DNA of 64,000 nt from Muribaculum sp. (GTDB taxonomy: Bacteria; Bacteroidota; Bacteroidia; Bacteroidales; Muribaculaceae). Shown one piece after another: positions 1-7,431 of this stretch. The notes beneath the pieces are model-generated. The model did no database searches and had not been told where the DNA came from. It worked only from the letters and a program-made list of their open reading frames with translations. The DNA is taken from NCBI GenBank assembly GCA_009775095.1, contig VSOZ01000015.1, forward strand, positions 1 to 64,000. Direction: 5' to 3'. The first letter of the stretch is position 1, and each line of letters begins with the position of its first letter. The position numbers and the translations under genes are program-made.

Positions 1-115
1 GGCGGGGTTTATGGTTGTGTTCTTCGCTGCAAATATAATACACGCACCGCCCCGATTTATGCACAATCGGGCATAACGCCAAATTTTAACACTTGAGGGG
101 GGAGGCAATTGGCGA

Positions 116-240
116 TGTGGCCATACGGGGATGTGTCGCGTCTTCGACGCGAAGACTGTGTGGCGAGGCTGAACCCCACGAACCGCGGCTATGCCGCTTA
201 TCGTGGGGTTACGCACATAGCGCATCTCCGATGCGCGAGG
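116..240. repeat. repeat block A, copy 1
   Basis: About 125 bp that recur almost unchanged 463 bp downstream at 579-703, with only a few substitutions. The block holds three nested palindromes: a CGCGTCTTCGACGCG-type stem, long ACCCCACGA/TCGTGGGGT arms around a GC-rich centre, and a GCGCATC-TCC-GATGCGC hairpin. The right part (201-258) recurs a third time at 849-906. Confidence 0.85.
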
Positions 241-300
241 CGGACAGAATGGGCCATGTGGGGCGAACAGAATGGGCCATGCGGAGCGGACAAAATGGGC

Positions 301-398
301 CATGCGGGGCGGAGCGGACGCCGTGGTACGGGCGTCCCTACCAGCAGTAGCGACCGCAGCGCCGATGCGCAAGGCAAACGGTGGGTCCATGCGGGGCG
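301..398. repeat. repeat block C, copy 1
   Basis: About 98 bp matching 903-1001 at an offset of 602 bp. It includes a GGACGCC/GGGCGTCC hairpin followed by CTACCAGCAGTAGC and an ACGGTGGGTCCATGCGGGGC tail. Copy 1 lacks one base in the hairpin and differs in the middle. Confidence 0.8.
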
Positions 399-400
399 AA

Positions 401-528
401 CAGAGCGGTCCATTAGGGGTGCAGCCAAGACAGTATCCGGGCGACGGTGTCGAAGACACCGGATACGGGAAGCCCCACGATGAGCGGTAATGCGGAACGA
501 AGTGACGCAATGACGCGGTTCGTGGGGT
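401..528. repeat. repeat block B, copy 1
   Basis: About 128 bp repeated at 730-857, offset 329 bp, with few substitutions. It contains nested arms TATCCGG...CCGGATA enclosing GGTGTC-GAA-GACACC, then a GAACGAAGTGACGC segment, and ends in GCGGTTCGTGGGGT. Confidence 0.85.
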
Positions 529-578
529 ACAGGGTGGCAATGGATCCCGGGCGTGTCGATGACACGCGACTTATTACT

Positions 579-703
579 TGTGGCCATACGGGGATGTGTC
601 GCGTCTTCGACGCGAAGACTGTATGGCGAGGCTGGACCCCACGAACCGCGGCGATGCCGCTTATCGTGGGGTTACGCACATAGCGCATCTCCGATGCGCG
701 GGG
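579..703. repeat. repeat block A, copy 2
   Basis: Second near-identical copy of the 116-240 block. Here it is followed directly by a B block, whereas copy 1 is followed by C and then B, so the blocks have been shuffled or internally deleted. Confidence 0.85.
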
Positions 704-729
704 CAGACGGCAAGTCCATGCGGGGCGGA

Positions 730-857
730 CAGAGCGGCCCATCAGGGGTGCAGCCAAGACAGTATCCGGGCGACGGTGTCGAAGACACCGGATACGGGAA
801 GCCCCACGATAAGTGGCACAGCGGAACGAAGTGACGCGATGACGCGGTTCGTGGGGT
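730..857. repeat. repeat block B, copy 2
   Basis: Second copy of 401-528. Its right end runs without a break into a partial A block (849-906): the final TTCGTGGGGT is shared, so B and A share a junction sequence. Confidence 0.85.
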
Positions 858-902
858 TACGCACATAGCGCATCTCCGATGCGCGAGGCGGACAGAATGG
901 GC

Positions 903-1001
903 CATGCGGGGCGGAGCGGACGCCCGTGATACGGGCGTCCCTACCAGCAGTAGCAGCCGATGCGCCGATGCGCGGGGCAAACGGTGGGTCCATGCGGGGC
1001 G
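903..1001. repeat. repeat block C, copy 2
   Basis: Second copy of 301-398, with a better hairpin (GGACGCCCGT-GAT-ACGGGCGTCC). It follows the partial A copy and precedes unique sequence leading to the tsf terminator. Confidence 0.8.
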
Positions 1002-1090
1002 GACATAGCGGGAGCGGGCGCAGCGACGGGGTTGTAGGGGCACCAGTAACACGGCGCCCACGGGACAGGAGGGCCATGGCGGGAAAAGAC

Positions 1091-1123
1091 GAGGGTCATG
1101 GCGGAAATTCCGCCATGACCCTC
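1091..1123 (-). terminator. stem-loop terminator after tsf
   Basis: A perfect 14-bp stem (1091-1104 with 1110-1123) and 5-nt loop lies 30 bp beyond the tsf stop on the minus strand. The following minus-strand bases hold only a short T run (GTCTTTTCCC), so termination may be weak or the hairpin may mainly stabilise the 3' end. Confidence 0.65.
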
Positions 1124-1152
1124 TATGAAAAAATGTTATGACTATCTTGTTA

Positions 1153-2145
1153 TTAGTCTTGGTTGAGGTTGACACGTTTGAAGTCAACGGCAACGAGGCC
1201 TTTCTGCACCTTGTCGAGATACTGACCTACAGTTACCTTCTCGTCCTGAACGAATTCCTGCTCCATAAGGCAAGACTCCTTGAAGAACTTGTTGAGACGG
1301 CCTTGTGCGATGTTCTGTATCATCTGCTCGGGAAGGTTTGCAGCCTTAGCTTCGGCAGTTTCCTTAGCTATGACGCGAGCCTTAGCGGCCTCATCTTCGG
1401 TAAGCCAACCCTTGGCGATGTTGGACTCGATGTGAGCTTCGCTGTCAACGAGGTTGGGGTTGATGCCTGCTTTCTTGAGAGCAGCCTCAACAGCCTTCTT
1501 AACCTGCTCCTCCTTAGTCTTCTCAACAGCTACGCTGTACTCTGCATCCTTAACGGCCTGCGGCACACTTTCGCGATTGAGAGCCACGGGATTCATAGAA
1601 GCTACCTGCATAGCCACCTCACGGCCTACCTTCTCATCAACACCTTCAACGTTGAAACCTACGATAGTAGCGAGTTTCTTGTTGAAATGGTTGTAAGCGG
1701 CGGTAGTGGGAGCCACAACAACTTCGTAAGCGCTGATCTCGGTCTTTTCACCGGTCTTACCGCTCTGTTCAACTACGAGAGCCTCAACGGTCTGGCCATC
1801 GATAACGAGAGCCTTCAGTTCGTCGAGAGTCTTAACCTCAGCGGCTACGGCTGCATCGAGAAGTTTCTCGGTAAGGCCTACGAAACCTGCGTTCTGAGCC
1901 ACGAAGTCAGTCTCACAGTTAAGAGCCACGATAGCGGCAAACTTGCCGGTGCTCTTGGCGAGCACACAACCTTCAGCAGCCTGACGGTCTTCACGCTTTG
2001 CTGCTACGGCCTGTCCTTTCTTGCGGAGGATCTCGACAGCGGCCTGAATGTCACCGTCAGTCTCGGCAAGAGCTTTTTTGCAGTCCATCAAGCCGGCGCT
2101 GGTAAGAGCGCGGAGCTTGGTGATGTCTGCCATTGTTACTGCCAT
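1153..2145 (-). CDS. tsf: translation elongation factor Ts
   Basis: EF-Ts, 330 residues. It is the nucleotide exchange factor that recycles EF-Tu from GDP to GTP form in the cytoplasm. The N-terminal UBA-like segment (MADITKLRALTSAGLMDCKKAL) and the block with CETDFVAQN near residue 80 are the family signatures. The later AVEKTKEEQVKKAVEAALKK and PEQMIQNIAQGRLNKF segments fit the core and C-terminal module. The called start gives MAVTMADITKL, the N terminus I recall for Bacteroides EF-Ts; the ATG five codons in is the alternative. It follows rpsB by 43 bp as in most bacteria and is the last gene before a strong stem-loop. A long frame on the opposite strand is a coding shadow. Confidence 0.97.
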   Translation of the reverse strand: MAVTMADITKLRALTSAGLMDCKKALAETDGDIQAAVEILRKKGQAVAAKREDRQAAEGCVLAKSTGKFAAIVALNCETDFVAQNAGFVGLTEKLLDAAVAAEVKTLDELKALVIDGQTVEALVVEQSGKTGEKTEISAYEVVVAPTTAAYNHFNKKLATIVGFNVEGVDEKVGREVAMQVASMNPVALNRESVPQAVKDAEYSVAVEKTKEEQVKKAVEAALKKAGINPNLVDSEAHIESNIAKGWLTEDEAAKARVIAKETAEAKAANLPEQMIQNIAQGRLNKFFKESCLMEQEFVQDEKVTVGQYLDKVQKGLVAVDFKRVNLNQD

Positions 2146-2188
2146 ATAGTAATAAATTTTTAGCTTGTTAATAAAATGTTTTCAAGGC

Positions 2189-3025
2189 TTAAGCCTCTTC
2201 TGCCGCGGGAGCCTCCTCAGCTGCGGGAGCTTCAGCGGGTGCAGCCTCCTCGGAACGACGGTTCACACGGCGACGGCCACCCTTGGCGGGAGCACCCTCC
2301 TCATCGCCTTCGGCGGCGGGAGCATCAACCTTTTCAGCCTTACGTTCCTCAAGACCCTCGGCCATAGCGTTGACAACGGTGTCAAGTATGATCTCGATAG
2401 ACTTCGAAGCGTCATCGTTGGCGGGTATCACGAAATCGACATTGGTGGGGTCGGAGTTGGTGTCGACCATAGCGAATACGGGTATACCGAGACGGTTGGC
2501 CTCAGCTACGGCGATGCGCTCTTTAAGTACGTCGACTACAAACAGAGCTGAAGGAAGACGGTTAAGGTCGGCGATAGAACCGAGAGTCTTCTCGAGTTTG
2601 GCACGCTGACGCGAAATCTGTAGCTTCTCGCGCTTCGACAGATTGTCGAAAGTACCGTCCTTAGTCATTTTGTCGATTGACGCCATCTTCTTCACAGCCT
2701 TGCGGATAGTGGGGAAGTTGGTAAGCATACCACCGGGCCAACGCTCGATAACGTAGGGCATGTTTATTGATGAAGCCTTGTCGGCTACAACTTGTTTGGC
2801 CTGTTTTTTAGTAGCAACGAAGAGTACCTTCTTGCCTGATTTTGCAATGCTCTTAAGAGCAGCGGCGGCCTCGTCGACCTTAGCGGCGGTCTTGTAGAGG
2901 TCTATGATGTGGATACCGTTGCGCTCCATAAAAATATAGGGCGCCATAGCAGGATTCCATTTTCTCTTGAGGTGACCGAAATGGCAACCTGCTTCCAAAA
3001 GTTGGTCAAATGTAGGTGTTGACAT
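2189..3025 (-). CDS. rpsB: 30S ribosomal protein S2
   Basis: Ribosomal protein S2, 278 residues. It is part of the small-subunit head/body junction and needed for S1 docking. The N-terminal MSTPTFDQLLEAGCHFGHLKRKWNP and central AIVEANRLGIP-like block (VAEANRLGIPVFAMVDTNSDP) are diagnostic. After about residue 228 the protein continues into an Ala/Glu/Pro-rich tail of roughly 50 residues with a basic patch (GGRRRVNRRS). This low-complexity extension is longer than in E. coli S2 and I have seen it in other Bacteroidota. rpsI lies 132 bp upstream, with a GCGGCA-TCAAG-TGCCGC stem-loop at 3131-3147 in the gap, and tsf follows. Confidence 0.97.
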   Translation of the reverse strand: MSTPTFDQLLEAGCHFGHLKRKWNPAMAPYIFMERNGIHIIDLYKTAAKVDEAAAALKSIAKSGKKVLFVATKKQAKQVVADKASSINMPYVIERWPGGMLTNFPTIRKAVKKMASIDKMTKDGTFDNLSKREKLQISRQRAKLEKTLGSIADLNRLPSALFVVDVLKERIAVAEANRLGIPVFAMVDTNSDPTNVDFVIPANDDASKSIEIILDTVVNAMAEGLEERKAEKVDAPAAEGDEEGAPAKGGRRRVNRRSEEAAPAEAPAAEEAPAAEEA

Positions 3026-3157
3026 TGTCTTTTTAAAAAGTTGTTTACGTTCTTTTGATAATTACAATTCCGAGGTAGGGAACGTGTCCATCTTCGGGAT
3101 TTAGATACTAAACACAATATATCGGCGACTGCGGCATCAAGTGCCGCAACCAAGATA

Positions 3158-3544
3158 TTAACGCTTGGAGAACTGGAAGCGCTTGCGGGCTTTGGGCTGA
3201 CCGGGCTTTTTACGCTCTACGGCACGCGGGTCGCGAGTCATGAAGCCTTCTACGCGGAGTGCGTGCTTGTCCTCGGGGTTGATTTTTACCAAAGCGCGGG
3301 CGATAGCCAGACGCAGAGCCTCGGCCTGACCTTTGTAACCGCCGCCGTCGAGATTGACATTGATGTCATACTTGCCGGCTGCGTCAACGGTGTTGAGAGG
3401 CTGCTTAACAATGTACTGAAGTATGGAAGAGGGGAAATATACTTCCAAGGGGCGCTTGTTGATAGTGATCACGCCGGTGCCTTCACCTACGATTACGCGA
3501 GCGATGGCGGCCTTACGACGGCCTACTGCATTTACCTTTTCCAT
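3158..3544 (-). CDS. rpsI: 30S ribosomal protein S9
   Basis: Ribosomal protein S9, 128 residues, of the small-subunit head. Its C-terminal tail reaches the P-site tRNA. Visible marks are VNAVGRRKAAIARV at the N terminus, the GGGYKGQAEALRLAIARAL block in the middle, and a basic end (KKPGQPKARKRFQFSKR) with the terminal Lys-Arg typical of S9. rplM ends 5 bp upstream of its start, so the two are surely cotranscribed, as in most bacteria. Confidence 0.97.
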   Translation of the reverse strand: MEKVNAVGRRKAAIARVIVGEGTGVITINKRPLEVYFPSSILQYIVKQPLNTVDAAGKYDINVNLDGGGYKGQAEALRLAIARALVKINPEDKHALRVEGFMTRDPRAVERKKPGQPKARKRFQFSKR

Positions 3545-3549
3545 AATTC

Positions 3550-4029
3550 TTATTTAATAGTGTTGATGTCGATTACTTTGGGGTTCTGAGCTTCGTGGGG
3601 ATGCTCGGGACCGTTGTATACATGCACGTTCTCGATGATGCGACGACCGAGACGGTTCTTGGGAAGCATGCCCTTGAGCACTTTGGTGTAAAGAGGATTA
3701 TAACCTGCCTTCACGTGCTTGTTGAACGACTTCTTCAGAAGAAGCTCGGGAGTCGACACGCGCTGTCCGCCGGGATAACCGGTATAGCGGAGATATTCGC
3801 GGTCGGTCCACTTGTTGCCGGTAAGGCGCACCTTGTCGGCGTTGATGATGATAACATGATCGCCACACTCTACAAAAGGTGAGTAAGTGGGCTTGTTCTT
3901 GCCTCGCAAAATGTAGGCTACAACAGAACAAAGGCGTCCGAGTACTTGGTCGGTAGCGTCGATGACTACCCACTCGCGGTCGCAGCTCTGCTCGTTGGGA
4001 GTAAGAGTTTTGTAACTTAAAGTATCCAC
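3550..4029 (-). CDS. rplM: 50S ribosomal protein L13
   Basis: Ribosomal protein L13, 159 residues, an early-assembly protein of the large subunit. WVVIDATDQVLGRLCSVVA, the NADKVRLTGNKW stretch and GMLPKNRLGRRI are family signatures. It is a few residues longer than the usual 140-150. It is the first gene of the rplM-rpsI-rpsB-tsf run and has a well-formed promoter about 110 bp upstream. Confidence 0.97.
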   Translation of the reverse strand: MDTLSYKTLTPNEQSCDREWVVIDATDQVLGRLCSVVAYILRGKNKPTYSPFVECGDHVIIINADKVRLTGNKWTDREYLRYTGYPGGQRVSTPELLLKKSFNKHVKAGYNPLYTKVLKGMLPKNRLGRRIIENVHVYNGPEHPHEAQNPKVIDINTIK

Positions 4030-4139
4030 GTTAAATGTTTAATTAATAGTTTGTTAAGCGATCGACATGCTGACATTCATTCGGCCAAAAACGAAGGTCA
4101 CAAATCGATCAGATCATTAATTTGGACATAATCGGTGTG

Positions 4140-4170
4140 CAAAGGTACGACTTTTTTCTCTGACAGCCAA
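4140..4170 (-). promoter_or_regulatory. promoter of rplM operon
   Basis: On the minus strand, TTG (4170-4168), a 20-nt spacer and TACCTTTG (4147-4140) match the Bacteroidota sigma-ABfr consensus (TTG, 19-21 nt, TAnnTTTG). The leader to the rplM ATG would be about 105 nt, long enough for autogenous control. The rest of 4030-4290 shows no gene. Confidence 0.75.
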
Positions 4171-4290
4171 ATAATTTGAAAATTTCACTTTGATTTTTCC
4201 GTTCCACCACCCCAATCGTCCAAAGATGCCGAGACAAATAAGCAAAGTAATTCAACGAATTATATAAATTACACCGTAACCTTTTTCAAA

Positions 4291-4875
4291 TCAAAAAAAT
4301 AAGATACGGCTTTTAAGAACTTCAGCAACCGGTATGCCAAACGCTTCTTTCTCCCCTTGCTCCGTCCTATACAGTGACTTAAACCCGTTTTTCGTATAAT
4401 AATATATAGTGGCATCCGTATTGTAAGCGTCTACAAGCATATAACGGCAAGCAGCTTTGTTATTTTCATCCACAAACCAGTATTTTAAAGCATCCATCAA
4501 CTGCGTACCCACATTAAGACCTTGCCCTTGATATATTTTATTAACGCCAAGCCGGCCGATTAATACAGCGGGATAACTGCGATGTCTTTTTTGTTGTGGG
4601 ATTTTCCTCTGCAATGAGTTTCTTGACGGATTGTCAAGCATAAATGTCTTAATTCCGTCATAAGACAATGTGGCTATTGCCACTATTTCACGTTGATTAT
4701 CACGATTTATCCAACAATATGTTTTTCCGAGCAATTCTTCCTCATAGAGAAATACGTCATGACTAAAAAAATCATCAAGGTCATCATCTCCACAAGAAAA
4801 GACATCACAATAATCCGCCACCTCTTTTGTAAAAGGCACCATAAAGGTCCTTTCCACTAAAACGAATTCAATCAT
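4291..4875 (-). CDS. GNAT family N-acetyltransferase, probable toxin-like member
   Basis: 194 residues with the GNAT fold. The region VLIGRLGVNKIYQGQGLNVGTQLM (about 105-128) is the acetyl-CoA binding motif A (R/Q-x-x-G-x-G/A type, here YQGQGL). A conserved YYTKNGF follows near the C terminus. The N-terminal part (FSCGDDDLDDFF) matches the F-x-C-G-x-x-x-L-D-x-F pattern seen in GNAT toxins of the AtaT/TacT type that acetylate aminoacyl-tRNA. It lies 2 bp after a 59-residue ORF, the layout of a type II toxin-antitoxin pair. Toxin function is inference. Some Bacteroidota GNAT proteins of this shape may be ordinary acetyltransferases, and the companion is not a recognisable DUF1778 protein. Confidence 0.7.
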   Translation of the reverse strand: MIEFVLVERTFMVPFTKEVADYCDVFSCGDDDLDDFFSHDVFLYEEELLGKTYCWINRDNQREIVAIATLSYDGIKTFMLDNPSRNSLQRKIPQQKRHRSYPAVLIGRLGVNKIYQGQGLNVGTQLMDALKYWFVDENNKAACRYMLVDAYNTDATIYYYTKNGFKSLYRTEQGEKEAFGIPVAEVLKSRILFF

Positions 4876-4877
4876 TA

Positions 4878-5057
4878 TCAGTTTTTCCGAGGCGGGAATA
4901 TTATGTCTTTGGCACTATCCAACATTGTAGAAAGCACTTTACGCTGCTCTTTCGATAGTTTTGGCGTAGGCAACTTACTATTGCGCTCCGCTTCCTCCGT
5001 GAAACGTATTGCATCTTCTCCCCAGAGTTCGGGAGATGTCTTAATTGTCATAGCCAT
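4878..5057 (-). CDS. small ORF upstream of GNAT gene, putative antitoxin
   Basis: An unreported-size ORF of 59 residues, beginning MAMTIKTSPELWGEDAIRFT and ending in DIIFPPRKN. A second ATG two codons in would give 57 residues. The stop lies 2 bp from the GNAT start, and a canonical promoter sits about 30 bp upstream of the ATG. The protein is charged and mostly helical by eye (EEAERNSKLP, KLSKEQRKVLSTML), with no ribbon-helix-helix motif I can name. Position and size suggest the antitoxin or partner of the GNAT protein; that role is inference. Confidence 0.6.
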   Translation of the reverse strand: MAMTIKTSPELWGEDAIRFTEEAERNSKLPTPKLSKEQRKVLSTMLDSAKDIIFPPRKN

Positions 5058-5086
5058 AATTTTAATATTTAGTTATGTTTAAAACA

Positions 5087-5117
5087 CAAAGATAAAACAA
5101 ATATAACACATAACCAA
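5087..5117 (-). promoter_or_regulatory. promoter of the small ORF-GNAT pair
   Basis: On the minus strand, TTG (5117-5115), a 20-nt spacer and TATCTTTG (5094-5087). Transcription would start about 25 bp before the small ORF, so the pair forms its own two-gene unit. Confidence 0.7.
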
Positions 5118-5209
5118 CTCATTACAATATGTTTTTTGATCTTGAGGGGGTCAATCGAAGAGGTTTTATTTCGGAATAATACGATTGCATTACGAAATGA
5201 AAGAATTAT

Positions 5210-5241
5210 TTTGCATTATTTCACTTTTTGTATTACTTTTG
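5210..5241 (+). promoter_or_regulatory. promoter of SGNH-GDPD-transporter operon
   Basis: TTTG (5210-5213), a 20-nt spacer and TACTTTTG (5234-5241) match the Bacteroidota consensus. The leader to the ATG at 5349 would be about 100 nt. Nothing else is seen in 5118-5348. Confidence 0.65.
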
Positions 5242-5348
5242 CTTGACATATCGATAGCGCAAAAGTCTGCGACTCTCTCCGGGCCAAGCACTACCGCAAT
5301 GCCATGAAATTTTGCAATACCTGACAATCACTAAATCAACCTTACGTT

Positions 5349-6440
5349 ATGAGCATGAAATATTACCTGCTGTGTATGCTGATGATTTTGACGGCAACGG
5401 CCGCCGAAGCAGCGCCAAAAAATCTGAAATGGGTCGACGCGTCGACCCTTACAATCATAAATAAGGCGCAGCCCGACACCGTGACTTGGCAGCGCATCGA
5501 CACGACCCACTACGACAATCTCACCAAGATAGCCGCCACATACCTGTCCTACTCAACCGGTATAGCCGTTACGTTCAAGACCGACAGCCGCAATGTATAT
5601 GCACGCTGGACAACTTCAGGACGCAAACCGGCCGCCAACAACACCCTCATAAACCAGTCGGGGCTCGACATGTACATCATGCACGACGGCAAGTGGATGT
5701 TTGCCGGCACCGGCTCGCCGAAAGCGGGCAAGGCCCGGCAGGAAGCACCCGTGGTGAGCAACATGACCGACAGCATGAAAGAGTGTGTGCTGTACCTGCC
5801 GCTGTTTGACACGGTGAAGGACCTCCAGATAGGCGTGGACCCCGGCGCCACGATAGAGAAGGCCCCGGGACTGTTTCACGGCAGGCTTGCGGTGATAGGC
5901 TCGTCGATAACCCACGGCTCATCGGCATCGCGCCCCGGCATGACTTATCCGGCCCGGCTCGGCCGAGCATTCGGCATGGAGGCCGTCAACATAGGCCTGT
6001 CGGGACAGTGCAAGCTCGACAAGTTCTTCTCGGACATAGCCGCCGACACCGAAGCCGACGTGTTTGTCTTCGACACATTCTCCAACCCCACCCCGGAGCA
6101 GATCGAAGAGCGCCTGCGGGGCTTCGTCAAAGCCGTGCGCAAGGCACATCCCGACACTCCGCTGATATTTCTTCAGACCGAAATCAGGGAGACCGGCAAT
6201 TTCGACCTGAAAAAGCGGGAGCTGGAACGCAGCAAACGAGCTACCGCCGAGAGAATCATGAACGAGATTATAGCATCGGGAGAGCCGAATATATATTTCA
6301 TAAACCCGGGCATGCCCATAGGCGACGACCATGAGGCAACAGTTGACGGCGTACACCCTACCGACCTCGGCTTTACCCGCATACTTCAACATATACAGCC
6401 CCGCATAGAGGAGATACTCCGCTCACGAGGCATAAAATAA
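5349..6440 (+). CDS. secreted SGNH/GDSL-type esterase
   Basis: 363 residues with a cleavable signal peptide (ALA/AEAA end near residue 22). The N-terminal half is a beta-rich GxDLY domain (motif seen as SGLDMYI near residue 105). The C-terminal half is an SGNH hydrolase: nucleophile block GSSITHGSS (about 184-192), block with GLSGQ, and the closing D-G-V-H-P-T-D (about 339-345) supplying Asp and His. This two-domain layout is found in Bacteroidota esterases, several of which remove acetyl groups from polysaccharides; the substrate here is unknown. It is first in a unit with a glycerophosphodiesterase and a transporter, so a role in removing acyl groups from a phospho-glycerol compound is possible but unproven. 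Confidence 0.85.
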   Translation: MSMKYYLLCMLMILTATAAEAAPKNLKWVDASTLTIINKAQPDTVTWQRIDTTHYDNLTKIAATYLSYSTGIAVTFKTDSRNVYARWTTSGRKPAANNTLINQSGLDMYIMHDGKWMFAGTGSPKAGKARQEAPVVSNMTDSMKECVLYLPLFDTVKDLQIGVDPGATIEKAPGLFHGRLAVIGSSITHGSSASRPGMTYPARLGRAFGMEAVNIGLSGQCKLDKFFSDIAADTEADVFVFDTFSNPTPEQIEERLRGFVKAVRKAHPDTPLIFLQTEIRETGNFDLKKRELERSKRATAERIMNEIIASGEPNIYFINPGMPIGDDHEATVDGVHPTDLGFTRILQHIQPRIEEILRSRGIK

Positions 6441-6508
6441 CACCCGACGCACAGCCTGAAGGCGTAACAGACAAAGTACAATAACATAATCTTATAATAC
6501 GACAAGTT

Positions 6509-7405
6509 ATGAAATTCTTATTTACAGCATTATGTGCTCTTCTCGTATCAGGATTGATGACCGCACAGGACAGAGCGGCCGAGATAAGGGCCCGTCTACT
6601 GAAAGGCGACGACAGTAAAGTCATAGTGGCATCGCACCGCGGCGACTGGCGCAACTTTCCCGAAAACTCGCTCGAAGCTATCGACAATGCCATAGCGATG
6701 GGCGTGGACATAGTAGAACTTGACGTGCACCGTACTCAAGACAGCGTGCTCATACTCATGCATGACCCCAAACTCGATCGCACCACTACGGGCAAAGGCC
6801 TTATAGCCGAGTCGACCATGGACTACATCAGCACTCTCAATCTTAAAAACGGATGCAACATACGCACCATCCACAAAGTGCCCACCCTTGAGGAAGCGCT
6901 GCTTCACGCCAAAGGCAAAATCATGATAAACCTCGACAAAGCCGACCGCTACTTCGATCAGGTGTATGACCTGCTTCAAAAGACAGGCACCACACAACAG
7001 ATAATCATGAAGGGCACAAAACCGGCCGAAAAGGTGAAAGCGCAGTACGGCGAATACCTCAACGACGTGATATACATGCCCATCGTCAATCTTGACAAAA
7101 AGAACGCGGAGCGCCAGATAGAGACATTCATCAGCGACATGCATCCCGTGGCATTTGAACTGCTGTATAAGAATGACACCAATCCGCTGCCCAAAAAGTT
7201 GAAAGAGAGCCTCAAAGGCCGCACGCTCATATGGTACAACACACTTTGGGACACTATGGCCGGCGGTCATGACGACGACGCATCGCTGAAGGACTTCGAC
7301 AACGGTTACGGCTACCTCATCGACGTGCTCGGCGCACGCATCATACAGACCGACCGTCCGCAATTTCTGCTCGATTATCTGCGCGGACGCAATCTACATG
7401 ACTGA
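6509..7405 (+). CDS. secreted glycerophosphodiester phosphodiesterase family protein
   Basis: 298 residues with a signal peptide (LLVSGLMTAQD, cleavage near residue 21). It carries the GDPD TIM-barrel signatures: SHRGDWRNFPENS (catalytic His-Arg and metal Glu), ELDVHRTQDSVLILMHDPKLDRTTTGKG, and a conserved KIMINLDK strand. The family hydrolyses glycerophosphodiesters to an alcohol and glycerol-3-phosphate. It begins 68 bp after the esterase and ends 26 bp before an organophosphate:phosphate-type transporter. This fits periplasmic release of glycerol-3-phosphate followed by uptake, as in GlpQ-GlpT. Headgroup specificity cannot be read from the sequence. Confidence 0.9.
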   Translation: MKFLFTALCALLVSGLMTAQDRAAEIRARLLKGDDSKVIVASHRGDWRNFPENSLEAIDNAIAMGVDIVELDVHRTQDSVLILMHDPKLDRTTTGKGLIAESTMDYISTLNLKNGCNIRTIHKVPTLEEALLHAKGKIMINLDKADRYFDQVYDLLQKTGTTQQIIMKGTKPAEKVKAQYGEYLNDVIYMPIVNLDKKNAERQIETFISDMHPVAFELLYKNDTNPLPKKLKESLKGRTLIWYNTLWDTMAGGHDDDASLKDFDNGYGYLIDVLGARIIQTDRPQFLLDYLRGRNLHD

Positions 7406-7431
7406 TTCCGCTCACCGCTAACACAATACCG

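Larger units (their letters stand above)
1..1090. repeat. gene-free mosaic of GC-rich palindromic repeats
   Basis: No credible gene is seen here. The stretch is built from at least three repeated blocks (A, B and C, listed separately) that recur in different order and are full of short palindromes. Examples are a stem around 141-157, GCGCATC/GATGCGC arms near 220-236, 684-700 and 868-884, and ACCCCACGA/TCGTGGGGT arms near 173-209. Open frames exist on both strands, but they read the repeats in different phases and look like no protein family. A separate stem-loop (CCCGATT, 7-nt loop, AATCGGG) lies at 51-71. The block sits just beyond the end of the rpsB-tsf unit. Function unknown; it resembles clustered intergenic palindromic elements. 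Confidence 0.8.

Noticed and set aside
93..868. Several overlapping open frames of 60-170 codons on both strands
   Set aside because: They read repeated blocks in shifting phases, have Arg/Gly-rich low-information sequence and match no family; the DNA is a palindromic repeat array.
1138..2163. 341-codon plus-strand frame opposite tsf
   Set aside because: It is the antisense shadow of a clear EF-Ts gene; its Leu/Ser-rich translation has no family features.
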